From an uncultured bacterium (lineage in GTDB: Bacteria > Cyanobacteriota > Vampirovibrionia > Gastranaerophilales > Gastranaerophilaceae), in contig CAMDZX010000017.1 in NCBI GenBank assembly GCA_945910925.1, positions 1 to 20,669 on the forward strand: 20,669 nt of DNA, in the 5' to 3' direction. The notes under the pieces are model-generated. The model ran no database searches. It was not told the origin of the DNA and saw nothing but the letters and a program-made list of their open reading frames with translations. Shown here piece after piece: positions 13,233-20,438 of the stretch. Position numbers and translations under genes: made by a program. The first letter of the stretch is position 1. Every line of letters begins with the position of its first letter.

Positions 13233-14461
13233 AAAAAGAATTGGCATTTAGCCAAAAATGTAAGAACATTGATTCAAAAGCAAAGAAGTTTCTGACAATA
13301 CTTGGAACTTCGCTATTATTGCTTATTCCTATCGGATTTATGTCAGGAATTATTCTTGATAGAACAAGTTACAGAGATGAAGCTGTTTCAAAAGTTGCTC
13401 AGTCTTGGGCAGGAAGCCAAACCATTGCTTCACCAACTATGTCATTTTCAACAATAAATAACAAAAAAGTAGAAGATATAAAAGAATTGGAACTCAACAA
13501 TTATGAAACAAATGTTGTTATCAAAACAGAGATAAGAAAGAAAGGAATTTTCAAAGTTCCTGTTTATACGGCAGAAGTTTCTCAAAAAGGTGATTTCAAC
13601 AATAAATACGGGAATTTAGCAGGGAAACAAATATCAACTACTATTGGCATTAGTGATTCAAGAGGGTTTGTTACAGAGCCTTCATTCAAGATTAATGGAG
13701 AAACAACAAAAGTTCAAGATGTGGTTTGTAAGAAAGAATTAAAGACAAGTGCAAAAACAATACCGTTTGAGATAACATACAAAATCAAAGGTCTGAATGA
13801 TATTGGAGTTGCATTAGGCGGATATAGTAATAAAGTATCTGTTCAGGGTAATTGGAAAGATCCTGAATTCAAAGGTGATTTCCTTCCAACAGAAAGAGAA
13901 GTCACAAATAAAGATTTTAATGCTAATTGGTCAGTTCCTAAAATTGCACTATCAAAAGATCAAGAAACTCAGTCAGTAATAACAGTATCATTACTTGTTC
14001 CTGTAGACAGTTATTCGATGGCTGACAGGTCTTTGAAGTATGGGTTCCTGTTACTGACTTTGACATTCTTAGGATATTTTATCTTTGAAATAACTTCAAA
14101 AGAAAAGAAGAAAGTACACCCAATACAATACTGCTTGCTAGGTGCAGCCATACTGATGTTTTACTTATTATTAGTTTCAATATCTGAACTTTTAACTTTC
14201 AACTTAGCGTACTTAATATCAGCTTTAATGGTAATGGGAATGATTCTTGTTTACACATATTTTGTAATTACAAAGAAGAAAAGTATTGGATTTTCAATAA
14301 GTATAACAGCTTTGATAGGATTATTGTATGGCTTCTTCTATGTTCTATTAATGCTGCAAGATATAGCATTGTTTGCAGGAAGCATCGGTCTATTCTTCAT
14401 AATAGCTGTTATAATGTACCTAACAAGGAATGTTAATTGGTATAACGAAGATGTGGAATAA
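13217..14461 (+). CDS. creD: CreD-family inner membrane protein
   Basis: A 414-residue protein close in length to E. coli CreD (450), an inner membrane protein of the CreBC regulon linked to envelope stress and colicin E2 tolerance; its molecular activity is not established. Seen: one N-terminal membrane segment (about 26-47), then the family motif YRDEAVSKVAQSWAGSQT (52-69). A large exported domain follows with GIFKVPVYTAEVSQKGDF (110-127), ISDSRGF (145-151) and GNWKDPEFKGDFLPTERE (211-228). VDSYSMADRSLKYG (263-276) opens a C-terminal bundle of about six membrane segments, including VHPIQYCLLGAAILMFYLLL (300-319). AGGAG (13202-13206) lies 10 bases before the ATG. The gene diverges from the WYL regulator; no CreBC two-component genes are nearby. 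Confidence 0.88.
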   Translation: MEEQIEKELAFSQKCKNIDSKAKKFLTILGTSLLLLIPIGFMSGIILDRTSYRDEAVSKVAQSWAGSQTIASPTMSFSTINNKKVEDIKELELNNYETNVVIKTEIRKKGIFKVPVYTAEVSQKGDFNNKYGNLAGKQISTTIGISDSRGFVTEPSFKINGETTKVQDVVCKKELKTSAKTIPFEITYKIKGLNDIGVALGGYSNKVSVQGNWKDPEFKGDFLPTEREVTNKDFNANWSVPKIALSKDQETQSVITVSLLVPVDSYSMADRSLKYGFLLLTLTFLGYFIFEITSKEKKKVHPIQYCLLGAAILMFYLLLVSISELLTFNLAYLISALMVMGMILVYTYFVITKKKSIGFSISITALIGLLYGFFYVLLMLQDIALFAGSIGLFFIIAVIMYLTRNVNWYNEDVE

Positions 14462-14479
14462 GATACTTTTTGTAGTTAA

Positions 14480-14611
14480 GTTATAATTCTTGCTCTTGTC
14501 GGTTACTCATATTTTATCGAGCCTAACCGACTTGAGCTTAACGGATATGTAATCCAAGACGAACAATTAAAAAGAATAAAAACACTTTTGTTACTCAAGG
14601 AATTTTGGTAA
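14480..14611 (+). pseudogene. Fragment of a metallophosphoesterase gene (N-terminal part)
   Basis: An open frame without a start codon reads GYSYFIEPNRLELNGYVIQ and continues DEQLKRIK before degenerating to a stop. The IEP-x-x-LEL...Y-x-I string resembles the segment just before the catalytic domain in membrane-anchored calcineurin-like phosphoesterases, preceded here by a few hydrophobic residues (VIILALVG). No catalytic motif is left. It is unlike the intact phosphoesterase at 18056. The same bases include an inverted repeat (14492-14505 with 14523-14536, GTCGGTTA/TAACCGAC core), so part of the signal could be coincidental. Confidence 0.4.
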
Positions 14612-14641
14612 GTATTTTACCATATATAACTAAAATTGTAA

Positions 14642-15622
14642 TTAAATAAATTTAGCCGTTAAAGCTCCAATACATACAAGCCATACAAACATAATACCTG
14701 CAAGTAAAATTGGCTTTAATCCGAGTCCTTTTATTTTTTCAAAATTAGTTTCTACTCCTAAACCAAACATCGCTATTGTTAGTAAAAGTACATCAAATTC
14801 TATAATTCCGCTTTTTATCGTTACAGGTAATATATTCAAAGAATTAAATCCGCACATAACAACAAAAAGTATTGCAAACCAAGGCATCGGAACTTTTGTT
14901 CTTTTTGTTTTAGATTTTTTTGCAAGGTATAAACCTAACAAAAACAGGTATGGCACAAGCATCATTACTCTGGTAAGTTTTACTATAACAGCAGTATCAC
15001 AAACAGTCGGAGAAATCGCACTCCCTGCCGCAACAACCTGTGCAACTTCATGTACGGTTGAACCTATATATACTCCGAAAACATCCTGTGGTACAAAACC
15101 TAAGCTTGAAAGAAGCGGGTATAAAAACATTGAGATAGTCCCAAATAATACAACTGTTGATACTGCGAGTGAAACTTTATGAGAATCAGCTTTTAACATA
15201 GAATCCGTACCTAAAACCGCTGCCGCCCCACATACCGATGAACCGATAGAAGTCAGCATACATAGGTCTTTATCAAGCTTAAAGACTCGTGTCCCAAGAT
15301 AATATCCAAGCAAATATGTCGTCGAAAGCATTATTACATCTGCCCAAAAACCTTGCATCCCTACCGCAAAAATTTGCTGAAAAGTTATTCTGAATCCATA
15401 TAAAATAATTGCTAATCTTAAAAGTTTTTTTGCAGAAAATGAAATTCCGTCTTTAAAACTCTCGGGTATAAATTTGTGAAAAACGTTACCTATAACTATT
15501 CCAATAATGATGGCAAAGGTTAGTGAATTTAAATTAATTGACTGACAAAATCCGCATTTACATGTACAATATGCAATTAATGCAAAAAATGTACAAAAAA
15601 CAATCCCTTTTATATGTTTCAT
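14642..15622 (-). CDS. YeiH-family putative transporter
   Basis: A 326-residue polytopic membrane protein of the YeiH/Cons_hypoth698 family, annotated in databases as putative sulfate exporters; the true substrate is uncertain. Seen: about ten hydrophobic segments, LLRLAIILYGFRITFQQI (67-84), SIGSSVCGAAAVLGTD (125-140), YIGSTVHEVAQVVAAGSA (185-202), AVIVKLTRVMMLVPYLFLLG (211-230) and AMFGLGVETNFEKIK (284-298), all family landmarks. The N-terminus is unusually Cys-rich (CTCKCGFC, 19-26). AGGAAGGA lies just upstream of the ATG. It lies on the same strand as, and 88 bases downstream of, the acyltransferase, and could be co-transcribed with it. Confidence 0.88.
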   Translation of the reverse strand: MKHIKGIVFCTFFALIAYCTCKCGFCQSINLNSLTFAIIIGIVIGNVFHKFIPESFKDGISFSAKKLLRLAIILYGFRITFQQIFAVGMQGFWADVIMLSTTYLLGYYLGTRVFKLDKDLCMLTSIGSSVCGAAAVLGTDSMLKADSHKVSLAVSTVVLFGTISMFLYPLLSSLGFVPQDVFGVYIGSTVHEVAQVVAAGSAISPTVCDTAVIVKLTRVMMLVPYLFLLGLYLAKKSKTKRTKVPMPWFAILFVVMCGFNSLNILPVTIKSGIIEFDVLLLTIAMFGLGVETNFEKIKGLGLKPILLAGIMFVWLVCIGALTAKFI

Positions 15623-15710
15623 ACTTATTTCCTTCCTATTCTTATATAATTATAAAAGAAATATGAAATATATGGGCGGAGGGAAAATTATTACAATCTC
15701 TATCTCACAG

Positions 15711-16787
15711 TTAATTTCGTCTTGTTCGGTATTTTAAATTACAACAACTTTTTTTAATAAACTTTAAAAATTCACCAATACAAGTTGTAGTAATAATTCC
15801 AATTATAAAATAAAAATATGTAGTTTTTAGCGGGTAATAAAACCAATAAATATCAGCATTGTTTTTAACAGAAAAATCAATTCCTTTAATTACAAGAAAC
15901 GAATAAGTGATTAAATTAAAAACGAACAAGTGATTAGCCATTATATGATAACTGTTTTGTCCGATTTTTTGAAAAAATTGCCACGTTTTGACTTTATCGT
16001 ATATAATTTCAACAATAAATAGTGTAATATAAATTCCCGTTATACATGTTAGAATTGGTACTATTAAATTATTATATTGTCCCCATACGAGTAAAAAATG
16101 CAGTCCGATACCGTCTTGTGGTGTAAAATCTTTATTTGTTAACCATAGGACACTTTGTAATATTAGTACAAAAGATAGAAGTTTCGGTGTGAATATATTA
16201 ACTTTATTTTCTATATTATTTTTGTAAAAATAGCCCAACTCAACAAAAAATAATGCAAATAAGGTTCTAAATATCCATAAATAATTGATATTTTGAGCAT
16301 AGTTTTGAAAATAAACTGCTAATATTGATAAAATCAGATAAAAAATTAGTTTAATATATTTTGGAAAATTAAAATAAGAAAAAGTTTTATAAATAATTAA
16401 AGTTATAAATAAGCAAGGAACAAACCACAATGGAGAAATTAAATCCAATTGATGTCCTGTTAAAAACGGTATTAATAATTCATTCTTGAAAGTAACGGGC
16501 ATTCCCCAAAACTTACCAATATATGGTGTAATAATAATTGTTAATATTAAATAGAAAATACAATACAAAAAATATGGTTTAAGCAAACTGTTAAATCTTT
16601 TTTTAGAGTATTCAATGAAATTATATTTTGGATTAAATAACATCCCTGCAATAAAAAAGAATAACAAAACTTGAAAAGAATAAGGCGGAAACATAGGAAT
16701 TAATAAAAATTCCAAGTGTCCGGCAACCACTATTAATATTGCAATTGCTTTTAATATGTTTGTTTTATTAGAAAATATTGTATTCAT
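15711..16787 (-). CDS. Acyltransferase-3 family membrane protein
   Basis: A 358-residue integral membrane protein of the family that O-acylates cell-surface sugars (OafA, WecH and relatives). Seen: NILKAIAILIVVAGHL with H24 in the expected first-helix position, FFFIAGMLFNPK (43-54), a basic loop YSKKRFNSLLKPY (60-72) with the conserved R-x(6)-PY pattern, and about ten hydrophobic segments to the end. There is no periplasmic SGNH domain. The start ATG has only a weak ribosome site. It begins 65 bases after the tRNA-Pro gene on the same strand; TATAAT-like sequence between them may be its promoter, or it may be read from the tRNA. Very AT-rich. Acceptor and acyl group are unknown. Confidence 0.85.
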   Translation of the reverse strand: MNTIFSNKTNILKAIAILIVVAGHLEFLLIPMFPPYSFQVLLFFFIAGMLFNPKYNFIEYSKKRFNSLLKPYFLYCIFYLILTIIITPYIGKFWGMPVTFKNELLIPFLTGHQLDLISPLWFVPCLFITLIIYKTFSYFNFPKYIKLIFYLILSILAVYFQNYAQNINYLWIFRTLFALFFVELGYFYKNNIENKVNIFTPKLLSFVLILQSVLWLTNKDFTPQDGIGLHFLLVWGQYNNLIVPILTCITGIYITLFIVEIIYDKVKTWQFFQKIGQNSYHIMANHLFVFNLITYSFLVIKGIDFSVKNNADIYWFYYPLKTTYFYFIIGIITTTCIGEFLKFIKKSCCNLKYRTRRN

Positions 16788-16852
16788 ATTTATTTTTCAT
16801 ATACCAATATATGCGATAATTATTATAATCCAAAGTGATAATAAACAAAAAA

Positions 16853-16926
16853 TCGGAATGACAGGATTTGAACCTGCGACCCCCGCGACCCGAACACGGT
16901 GCGCTACCAAACTGCGCTACATTCCG
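16853..16926 (-). tRNA. tRNA-Pro (CGG)
   Basis: The minus strand folds as a complete tRNA: acceptor CGGAATG/CATTCCG, D arm with GTTTGGTAGC, anticodon stem CCGTG/CGCGG with loop TTCGGGT (anticodon CGG), T arm with GGTTCAAATCC, and discriminator A at 16853. CCA is not encoded. A T run directly follows the 3' end and can terminate transcription. The 3' part is duplicated at 11616-11665, and 5' parts recur at 17009-17034 and 17136-17148. Confidence 0.95.
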
Positions 16927-17212
16927 ATATTATTCACTTGTTATATTGTAGCGCACCTACGGTGCTTCCTCTCACAAAACAATACTTAATTGTTTTGTTC
17001 GGCAGAGTCAAACTGCGCTACATTCCGATATTATAATTTTAATCAGTATATATTTATATACGGCACGCAGAAACGCCGTTTCTGACTTTGCCTACCTCCA
17101 TTGCAATGATGCTTAATTCTTACAACGGAGTCCTTGCTACATTCCGATTTTCAATAAAGAGATATTCTCTCTCAAATATTATAAACCCTCAAAACTTTTA
17201 TACAAGAAATAA
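16927..17212. repeat. Region upstream of tRNA-Pro with partial tRNA copies and hairpins
   Basis: No gene here. Twenty-six bases at 17009-17034 are identical to 16908-16933 (5' end of the tRNA plus flank), and GCTACATTCCGAT recurs at 17136-17148. Hairpins: CAAAACAAT/ATTGTTTTG (16975-16997) and CAGAAAC/GTTTCTG (17068-17084). The two partial tRNA ends are each preceded by similar text (cctc...cttaatt...cgg), which suggests two diverged copies of a roughly 100-base unit. Confidence 0.7.
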
Positions 17213-17608
17213 TTATTTTTTTGCGAGTAACATTCCTTTTATAACCAAATATAACTCATTAAGCGACTTTTTATTACTCAAAGCATCAGCCGCAAGTTTT
17301 ATAAATTCTGTTTGCGAATCATTTTTTGCAATTTTTGCAATACTGTTTATTAGTAAACTAATATTTTTATTTGAACTATCAGTATCAAAATCATCTATCT
17401 TAAAATCAAATAATACCCGTGGTGAAACGCCTAATGAAATACATATTTTTTCTAACGACTTAGCAGAAGGAAAATGTTCTCCATTCTCAATTTTAGACAT
17501 TTGACGCGGATGTATATCTATCATTTCTGATAATTTTTCTTGAGTAATTCCTTTTGATTTTCTTATCATTTTAACATTAGCTCCAAATGCTTCTTTGAAA
17601 TTTGTCAT
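17213..17608 (-). CDS. XRE-family transcriptional regulator
   Basis: A 131-residue protein with a helix-turn-helix of the Cro/CI (HTH_3) type at about 10-65: NVKMIRKSKGITQEKLSEMI, then DIHPRQMSKIENGEHFPSAKSLEKICISLGVSP. A helical C-terminal part (about 75-131, SLLINSIAKIAKNDSQTEFIKLAADAL) probably dimerises. AGGGGG (17619-17614) lies five bases before the ATG. It diverges from a second XRE gene 117 bases away. No prophage genes lie nearby, so the target is unknown; self-regulation or regulation of the partner is likely by family habit. Confidence 0.85.
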   Translation of the reverse strand: MTNFKEAFGANVKMIRKSKGITQEKLSEMIDIHPRQMSKIENGEHFPSAKSLEKICISLGVSPRVLFDFKIDDFDTDSSNKNISLLINSIAKIAKNDSQTEFIKLAADALSNKKSLNELYLVIKGMLLAKK

Positions 17609-17624
17609 AATATCCCCCTAATAT

Positions 17625-17665
17625 TTAAGGTTATCGTATATTAAGGATATTTATAACGTCGTATA
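17625..17665. promoter_or_regulatory. Direct repeats between the two XRE genes
   Basis: TTAAGG followed by a T/A-rich tetramer occurs at 17625-17634 and 17641-17650, and TCGTATA at 17634-17640 and 17659-17665. They sit between the divergent starts and could be operator sites for one or both regulators. Confidence 0.3.
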
Positions 17666-17690
17666 AGTGCTCAATATTGATATTATTTGA

Positions 17691-17718
17691 TTGACATAGG
17701 CGTTTTAGAACATATTAT
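17691..17718 (+). promoter_or_regulatory. Promoter of the second XRE gene (leaderless type)
   Basis: Consensus TTGACA (17691-17696), a 16-base spacer and TATTAT (17713-17718), then seven bases to the ATG at 17726. There is no room for a ribosome site. Confidence 0.65.
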
Positions 17719-17725
17719 AAATAAT

Positions 17726-18052
17726 ATGAAGGAAATCAATTTAAAAGAAAATATCGGTAAAACTATAAAAAAATATAGAAAAGCAAAAAAGTTGACACAA
17801 TTGGAGCTTGGGCAATGTATAGGTGTAGGACAACGTCAGATTGCTCTTATTGAAAACGGAAAATCTTATCCCTCATTTCAGACTACAATTAAAATTGCAG
17901 AAACTTTTGATATTACCCTTTCAGATTTATTCTCAGAAAATGAAATACTGAAAGAAGATATCGAAAACAAAATTTTAAAATTAATTAAAAACTTTACACA
18001 AGATGAACTTTTACAGTTATACAAAATCATGAAAGTTATTAAATATAAATAA
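17726..18052 (+). CDS. XRE-family transcriptional regulator
   Basis: A 108-residue protein, mostly an HTH_3 domain: IGKTIKKYRKAKKLTQLELGQCIGVGQRQIALIENGKSYPSFQTTIKIAETFDI (about 10-63). A short helical tail ends in TQDELLQLYKIMKVIKYK. I place the start at ATG 17726. A longer frame from TTG 17687 would include the -35 and -10 boxes of the promoter, and no Shine-Dalgarno serves either start. The gene ends three bases before the end of the convergent phosphoesterase gene, leaving no room for a separate terminator. Confidence 0.82.
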   Translation: MKEINLKENIGKTIKKYRKAKKLTQLELGQCIGVGQRQIALIENGKSYPSFQTTIKIAETFDITLSDLFSENEILKEDIENKILKLIKNFTQDELLQLYKIMKVIKYK

Positions 18053-18055
18053 TTT

Positions 18056-19024
18056 TTATTTCTTCAATTCAAATGTACCGTTTTGGTCTTCAGGATTTCC
18101 TGCAAGGAAGGAAGCTCCCATAACCTTCACTTTTGCATTATTCAAAACATCTTTCAGACGAGTTTGTTTGGTATAAACATCGACTATAACTTTTTTCTTT
18201 TGACTGTTGATGTTTATAATACGAAAAGCGCATGGATAGGTAACCAATGACGGGGTATCTATATATAAAATATTATCTTCCTGAATAATCTTTGATGCGT
18301 GGTAATGTCCTGAGCATACGATTATAGGATTTTTGTATTTATGTAAAATCTCCAAAACATCTATACGGTTTGTAAGTCTGTGATTTTTACTTGAAAAAGG
18401 TTCTACAATTGGTACATGCATGCAAATAATTACAACATCATTTTTAGATTTTTTTAATTCACAATCAAGCCATGCAAGTTGCTCTTGAGAGATTTCTCCA
18501 TTCGTAGTAACTCTGTCAAGAATTATTGTGTCTAAACATATAACCTTAAATCCCTTTTTAGGAACAAAAGAGTAATAAGGTCCTTTGTGGGAAAAATTAG
18601 GATTATGTCCGCATAAAATATCAAAGAATTCCGATTTTGACATTTTGTATTCCTGGACATCGTGATTTCCCAAAACTCCATACCAAGGTATATTTAAACA
18701 ATTTGCTTTTGATATAAATTCTAAAAGCTGGCTTTTTTTAGGTTTATTAACCAAGTCTCCCGTGAATACCACAAAATCCGTCCCGGGGGTATTATTAACT
18801 TGTAAAATTACATCTTCTAATATATTTGGTGAAGATTTAAGGACTTTATATGTCGTATCAGCTTCAAAAGAAGAATAATGAGCATCGCTAACCTGTGCAA
18901 ATTTCAGATTACAGTTACTTGCGTTACAAACCTGAATTCCTAAAAAACACGCAAGAAACAAAGTAAAAGACCAGTTTAAAATTTTATGAAAAATTGATTC
19001 TTTCTTTTTATATCTTCGTTTCAC
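18056..19024 (-). CDS. Exported calcineurin-like metallophosphoesterase
   Basis: A 322-residue protein with an N-terminal signal peptide or anchor (basic MKRRYKKKES, then a hydrophobic stretch at about 17-35), so the catalytic domain acts outside the cytoplasmic membrane. The five metal-binding blocks are present: D47 and H49 (SDAH), D90 (GDLVNKP), N120-H121-D122 (GNHD), H203 (MHVP) and H240/H242 (GHYH). Two metal ions would hydrolyse a phosphoester; the substrate (nucleotide, lipid or phosphoglycan) is unknown. The start is a GTG inside the last codons of the TPR gene (17-base overlap), with only a weak AAGG upstream, which suggests translational coupling. The C-terminus (after about 260) is an extra segment not typical of the core fold. 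Confidence 0.88.
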   Translation of the reverse strand: MKRRYKKKESIFHKILNWSFTLFLACFLGIQVCNASNCNLKFAQVSDAHYSSFEADTTYKVLKSSPNILEDVILQVNNTPGTDFVVFTGDLVNKPKKSQLLEFISKANCLNIPWYGVLGNHDVQEYKMSKSEFFDILCGHNPNFSHKGPYYSFVPKKGFKVICLDTIILDRVTTNGEISQEQLAWLDCELKKSKNDVVIICMHVPIVEPFSSKNHRLTNRIDVLEILHKYKNPIIVCSGHYHASKIIQEDNILYIDTPSLVTYPCAFRIININSQKKKVIVDVYTKQTRLKDVLNNAKVKVMGASFLAGNPEDQNGTFELKK

Positions 19025-20417
19025 GTCTAAATACCTTATTCATTTCTTTTTCTGTGCGACATATACCTTCTTTATCTGATGTGACGTTGTAGATTCGAAG
19101 TTTTGCCTCATATAAAGCTTTATTTTTAGGTGATAATTTTATTCCCTTATCAAGAACCGCAATAGCCTTATTTTTACCCGCATAATCAAGATATATACCG
19201 CTCAAATCAATATAGTCCTGTACAGTCATAGGCTGCATAGAGTTTAATGCTTTTAATAATTTTTTGTAATTATCCATATCGCCTATATTCTTGTATACTA
19301 ATGCGATATTATAAAAATATATCGGACGGGCATATGGTTTAACAGATGCCTCTTGAAATGCCTGCAAAGCACTATCATTATCTTTAAGAGTTAAATAACA
19401 CTGTCCTATTTCATTCAACACCTCTCCTGATGGATTTGGAATTGATTTCAGAGCATCTAATGCGCCTTTCGGATTTTCCAAGAAGTTTTCTACAGTTGCA
19501 AGTGCTACCCTGTAATCAATACAATTATTAATCATAATTGCGCGCATAATATAAGTCTTTGCAATATCATAATCCTGCATGCCTAAATAATTTCTATACA
19601 TCATATAAAATGCATAATCATCATTAGGAGATAACTCCAAATATTTTTCTATTGAAGAATTTGACCACATATAATCCTTTGTTCGGTTATATGCATCAGC
19701 AAGCTGCACATATGTTAAAGCAAAATCAGGAGAGATTTGAGATGCAGTATTAAATGCTCTGATAGCTTCCGAATATTTACCTTCTTTTTTATAAGTAACT
19801 CCGAGAAGATAATAAGCACAATAATCTTTACGGTTTTTACTTATTGCTTGATTTAAATATTTTCTCGCTTTGACAAAATCCTTATGGGCTATATACATTT
19901 GTGCAAGATTATCTAAAGGAGCAGTAAAAGTGATACATAACCTGTTAGATTTTTTAAACGCAGATTCTGCTTTTGATAAATTAGACAGTTTTATGTATGT
20001 AAGTCCCAAATTGTTATATGCATATCTGTTTTTGGAATTACATTTTATTGCAGATAAAAAAGCTTCTTTTGCTTTTTCATAATCACCTTTTTTATAAAAT
20101 TCCTGCCCTTGTGTATTAAATTTATCTGACTGTTTTATTCCTGTTATTGTTTTTGAGGGACGAACAACGATTGTACTGCCCAAAGATGTTTCCTCTAAAA
20201 AACCTTCAGGCGGTGTCATTTTTATCAATAAACAATTTGCACCATAGTGTGCAGGATTAAGTATTAATACTTGTTTTAGATATTCTTTGGCTTGAGAAAA
20301 ATTACCTTCCACATAGAAATTTTCTGCCATGTCAAAACAATCATCTATAGCCTCATCTGCATAAACAGGGCTATTCATGACCAACATCAACAGTAAAAAT
20401 ATTATATACTTTCTCAT
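19008..20417 (-). CDS. Exported tetratricopeptide-repeat protein
   Basis: A 469-residue protein with a clear signal peptide (MRKYIIFLLLMLVMNSPVYA, cleavage after residue 20), so it works in the periplasm or at the envelope. TPR units: one at about 28-60 (AENFYVEGNFSQAKEYLKQVLILNP), then a run of consecutive units from about 100 to 270 (GQEFYKKGDYEKAKEAFLSAIKCNSK, NNLGLTYIKLSNLSKAESAFKKS, YLLGVTYKKEGKYSEAIRAFNTASQISPD). More degenerate units extend to about 440. TPR superhelices hold protein partners; the overlapping phosphoesterase gene is the obvious candidate. A TATAAT box (20430-20425) ends seven bases before the ATG and no Shine-Dalgarno is visible, so it may be leaderless, or read through from the spermidine synthase gene 21 bases upstream. 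Confidence 0.88.
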   Translation of the reverse strand: MRKYIIFLLLMLVMNSPVYADEAIDDCFDMAENFYVEGNFSQAKEYLKQVLILNPAHYGANCLLIKMTPPEGFLEETSLGSTIVVRPSKTITGIKQSDKFNTQGQEFYKKGDYEKAKEAFLSAIKCNSKNRYAYNNLGLTYIKLSNLSKAESAFKKSNRLCITFTAPLDNLAQMYIAHKDFVKARKYLNQAISKNRKDYCAYYLLGVTYKKEGKYSEAIRAFNTASQISPDFALTYVQLADAYNRTKDYMWSNSSIEKYLELSPNDDYAFYMMYRNYLGMQDYDIAKTYIMRAIMINNCIDYRVALATVENFLENPKGALDALKSIPNPSGEVLNEIGQCYLTLKDNDSALQAFQEASVKPYARPIYFYNIALVYKNIGDMDNYKKLLKALNSMQPMTVQDYIDLSGIYLDYAGKNKAIAVLDKGIKLSPKNKALYEAKLRIYNVTSDKEGICRTEKEMNKVFRRETKI

Positions 20418-20424
20418 ATACGAT

Positions 20425-20430
20425 ATTATA
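20425..20430 (-). promoter_or_regulatory. Minus-10 box ahead of the TPR gene
   Basis: TATAAT on the minus strand, seven bases before the ATG at 20417. No good -35 at 16-18 bases is seen (TTAACA is 14 bases away), so the promoter is less certain than the others. Confidence 0.4.
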
Positions 20431-20438
20431 CTACAAAA

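Noticed and set aside
16756..16989. A 77-codon plus-strand frame including MTGFEPATPATRTRCATKLRYIP.
   Set aside because: It is the antisense reading of the tRNA-Pro gene, a well-known annotation artefact. The shorter version over 11628-11760 is the same artefact on the tRNA fragment.
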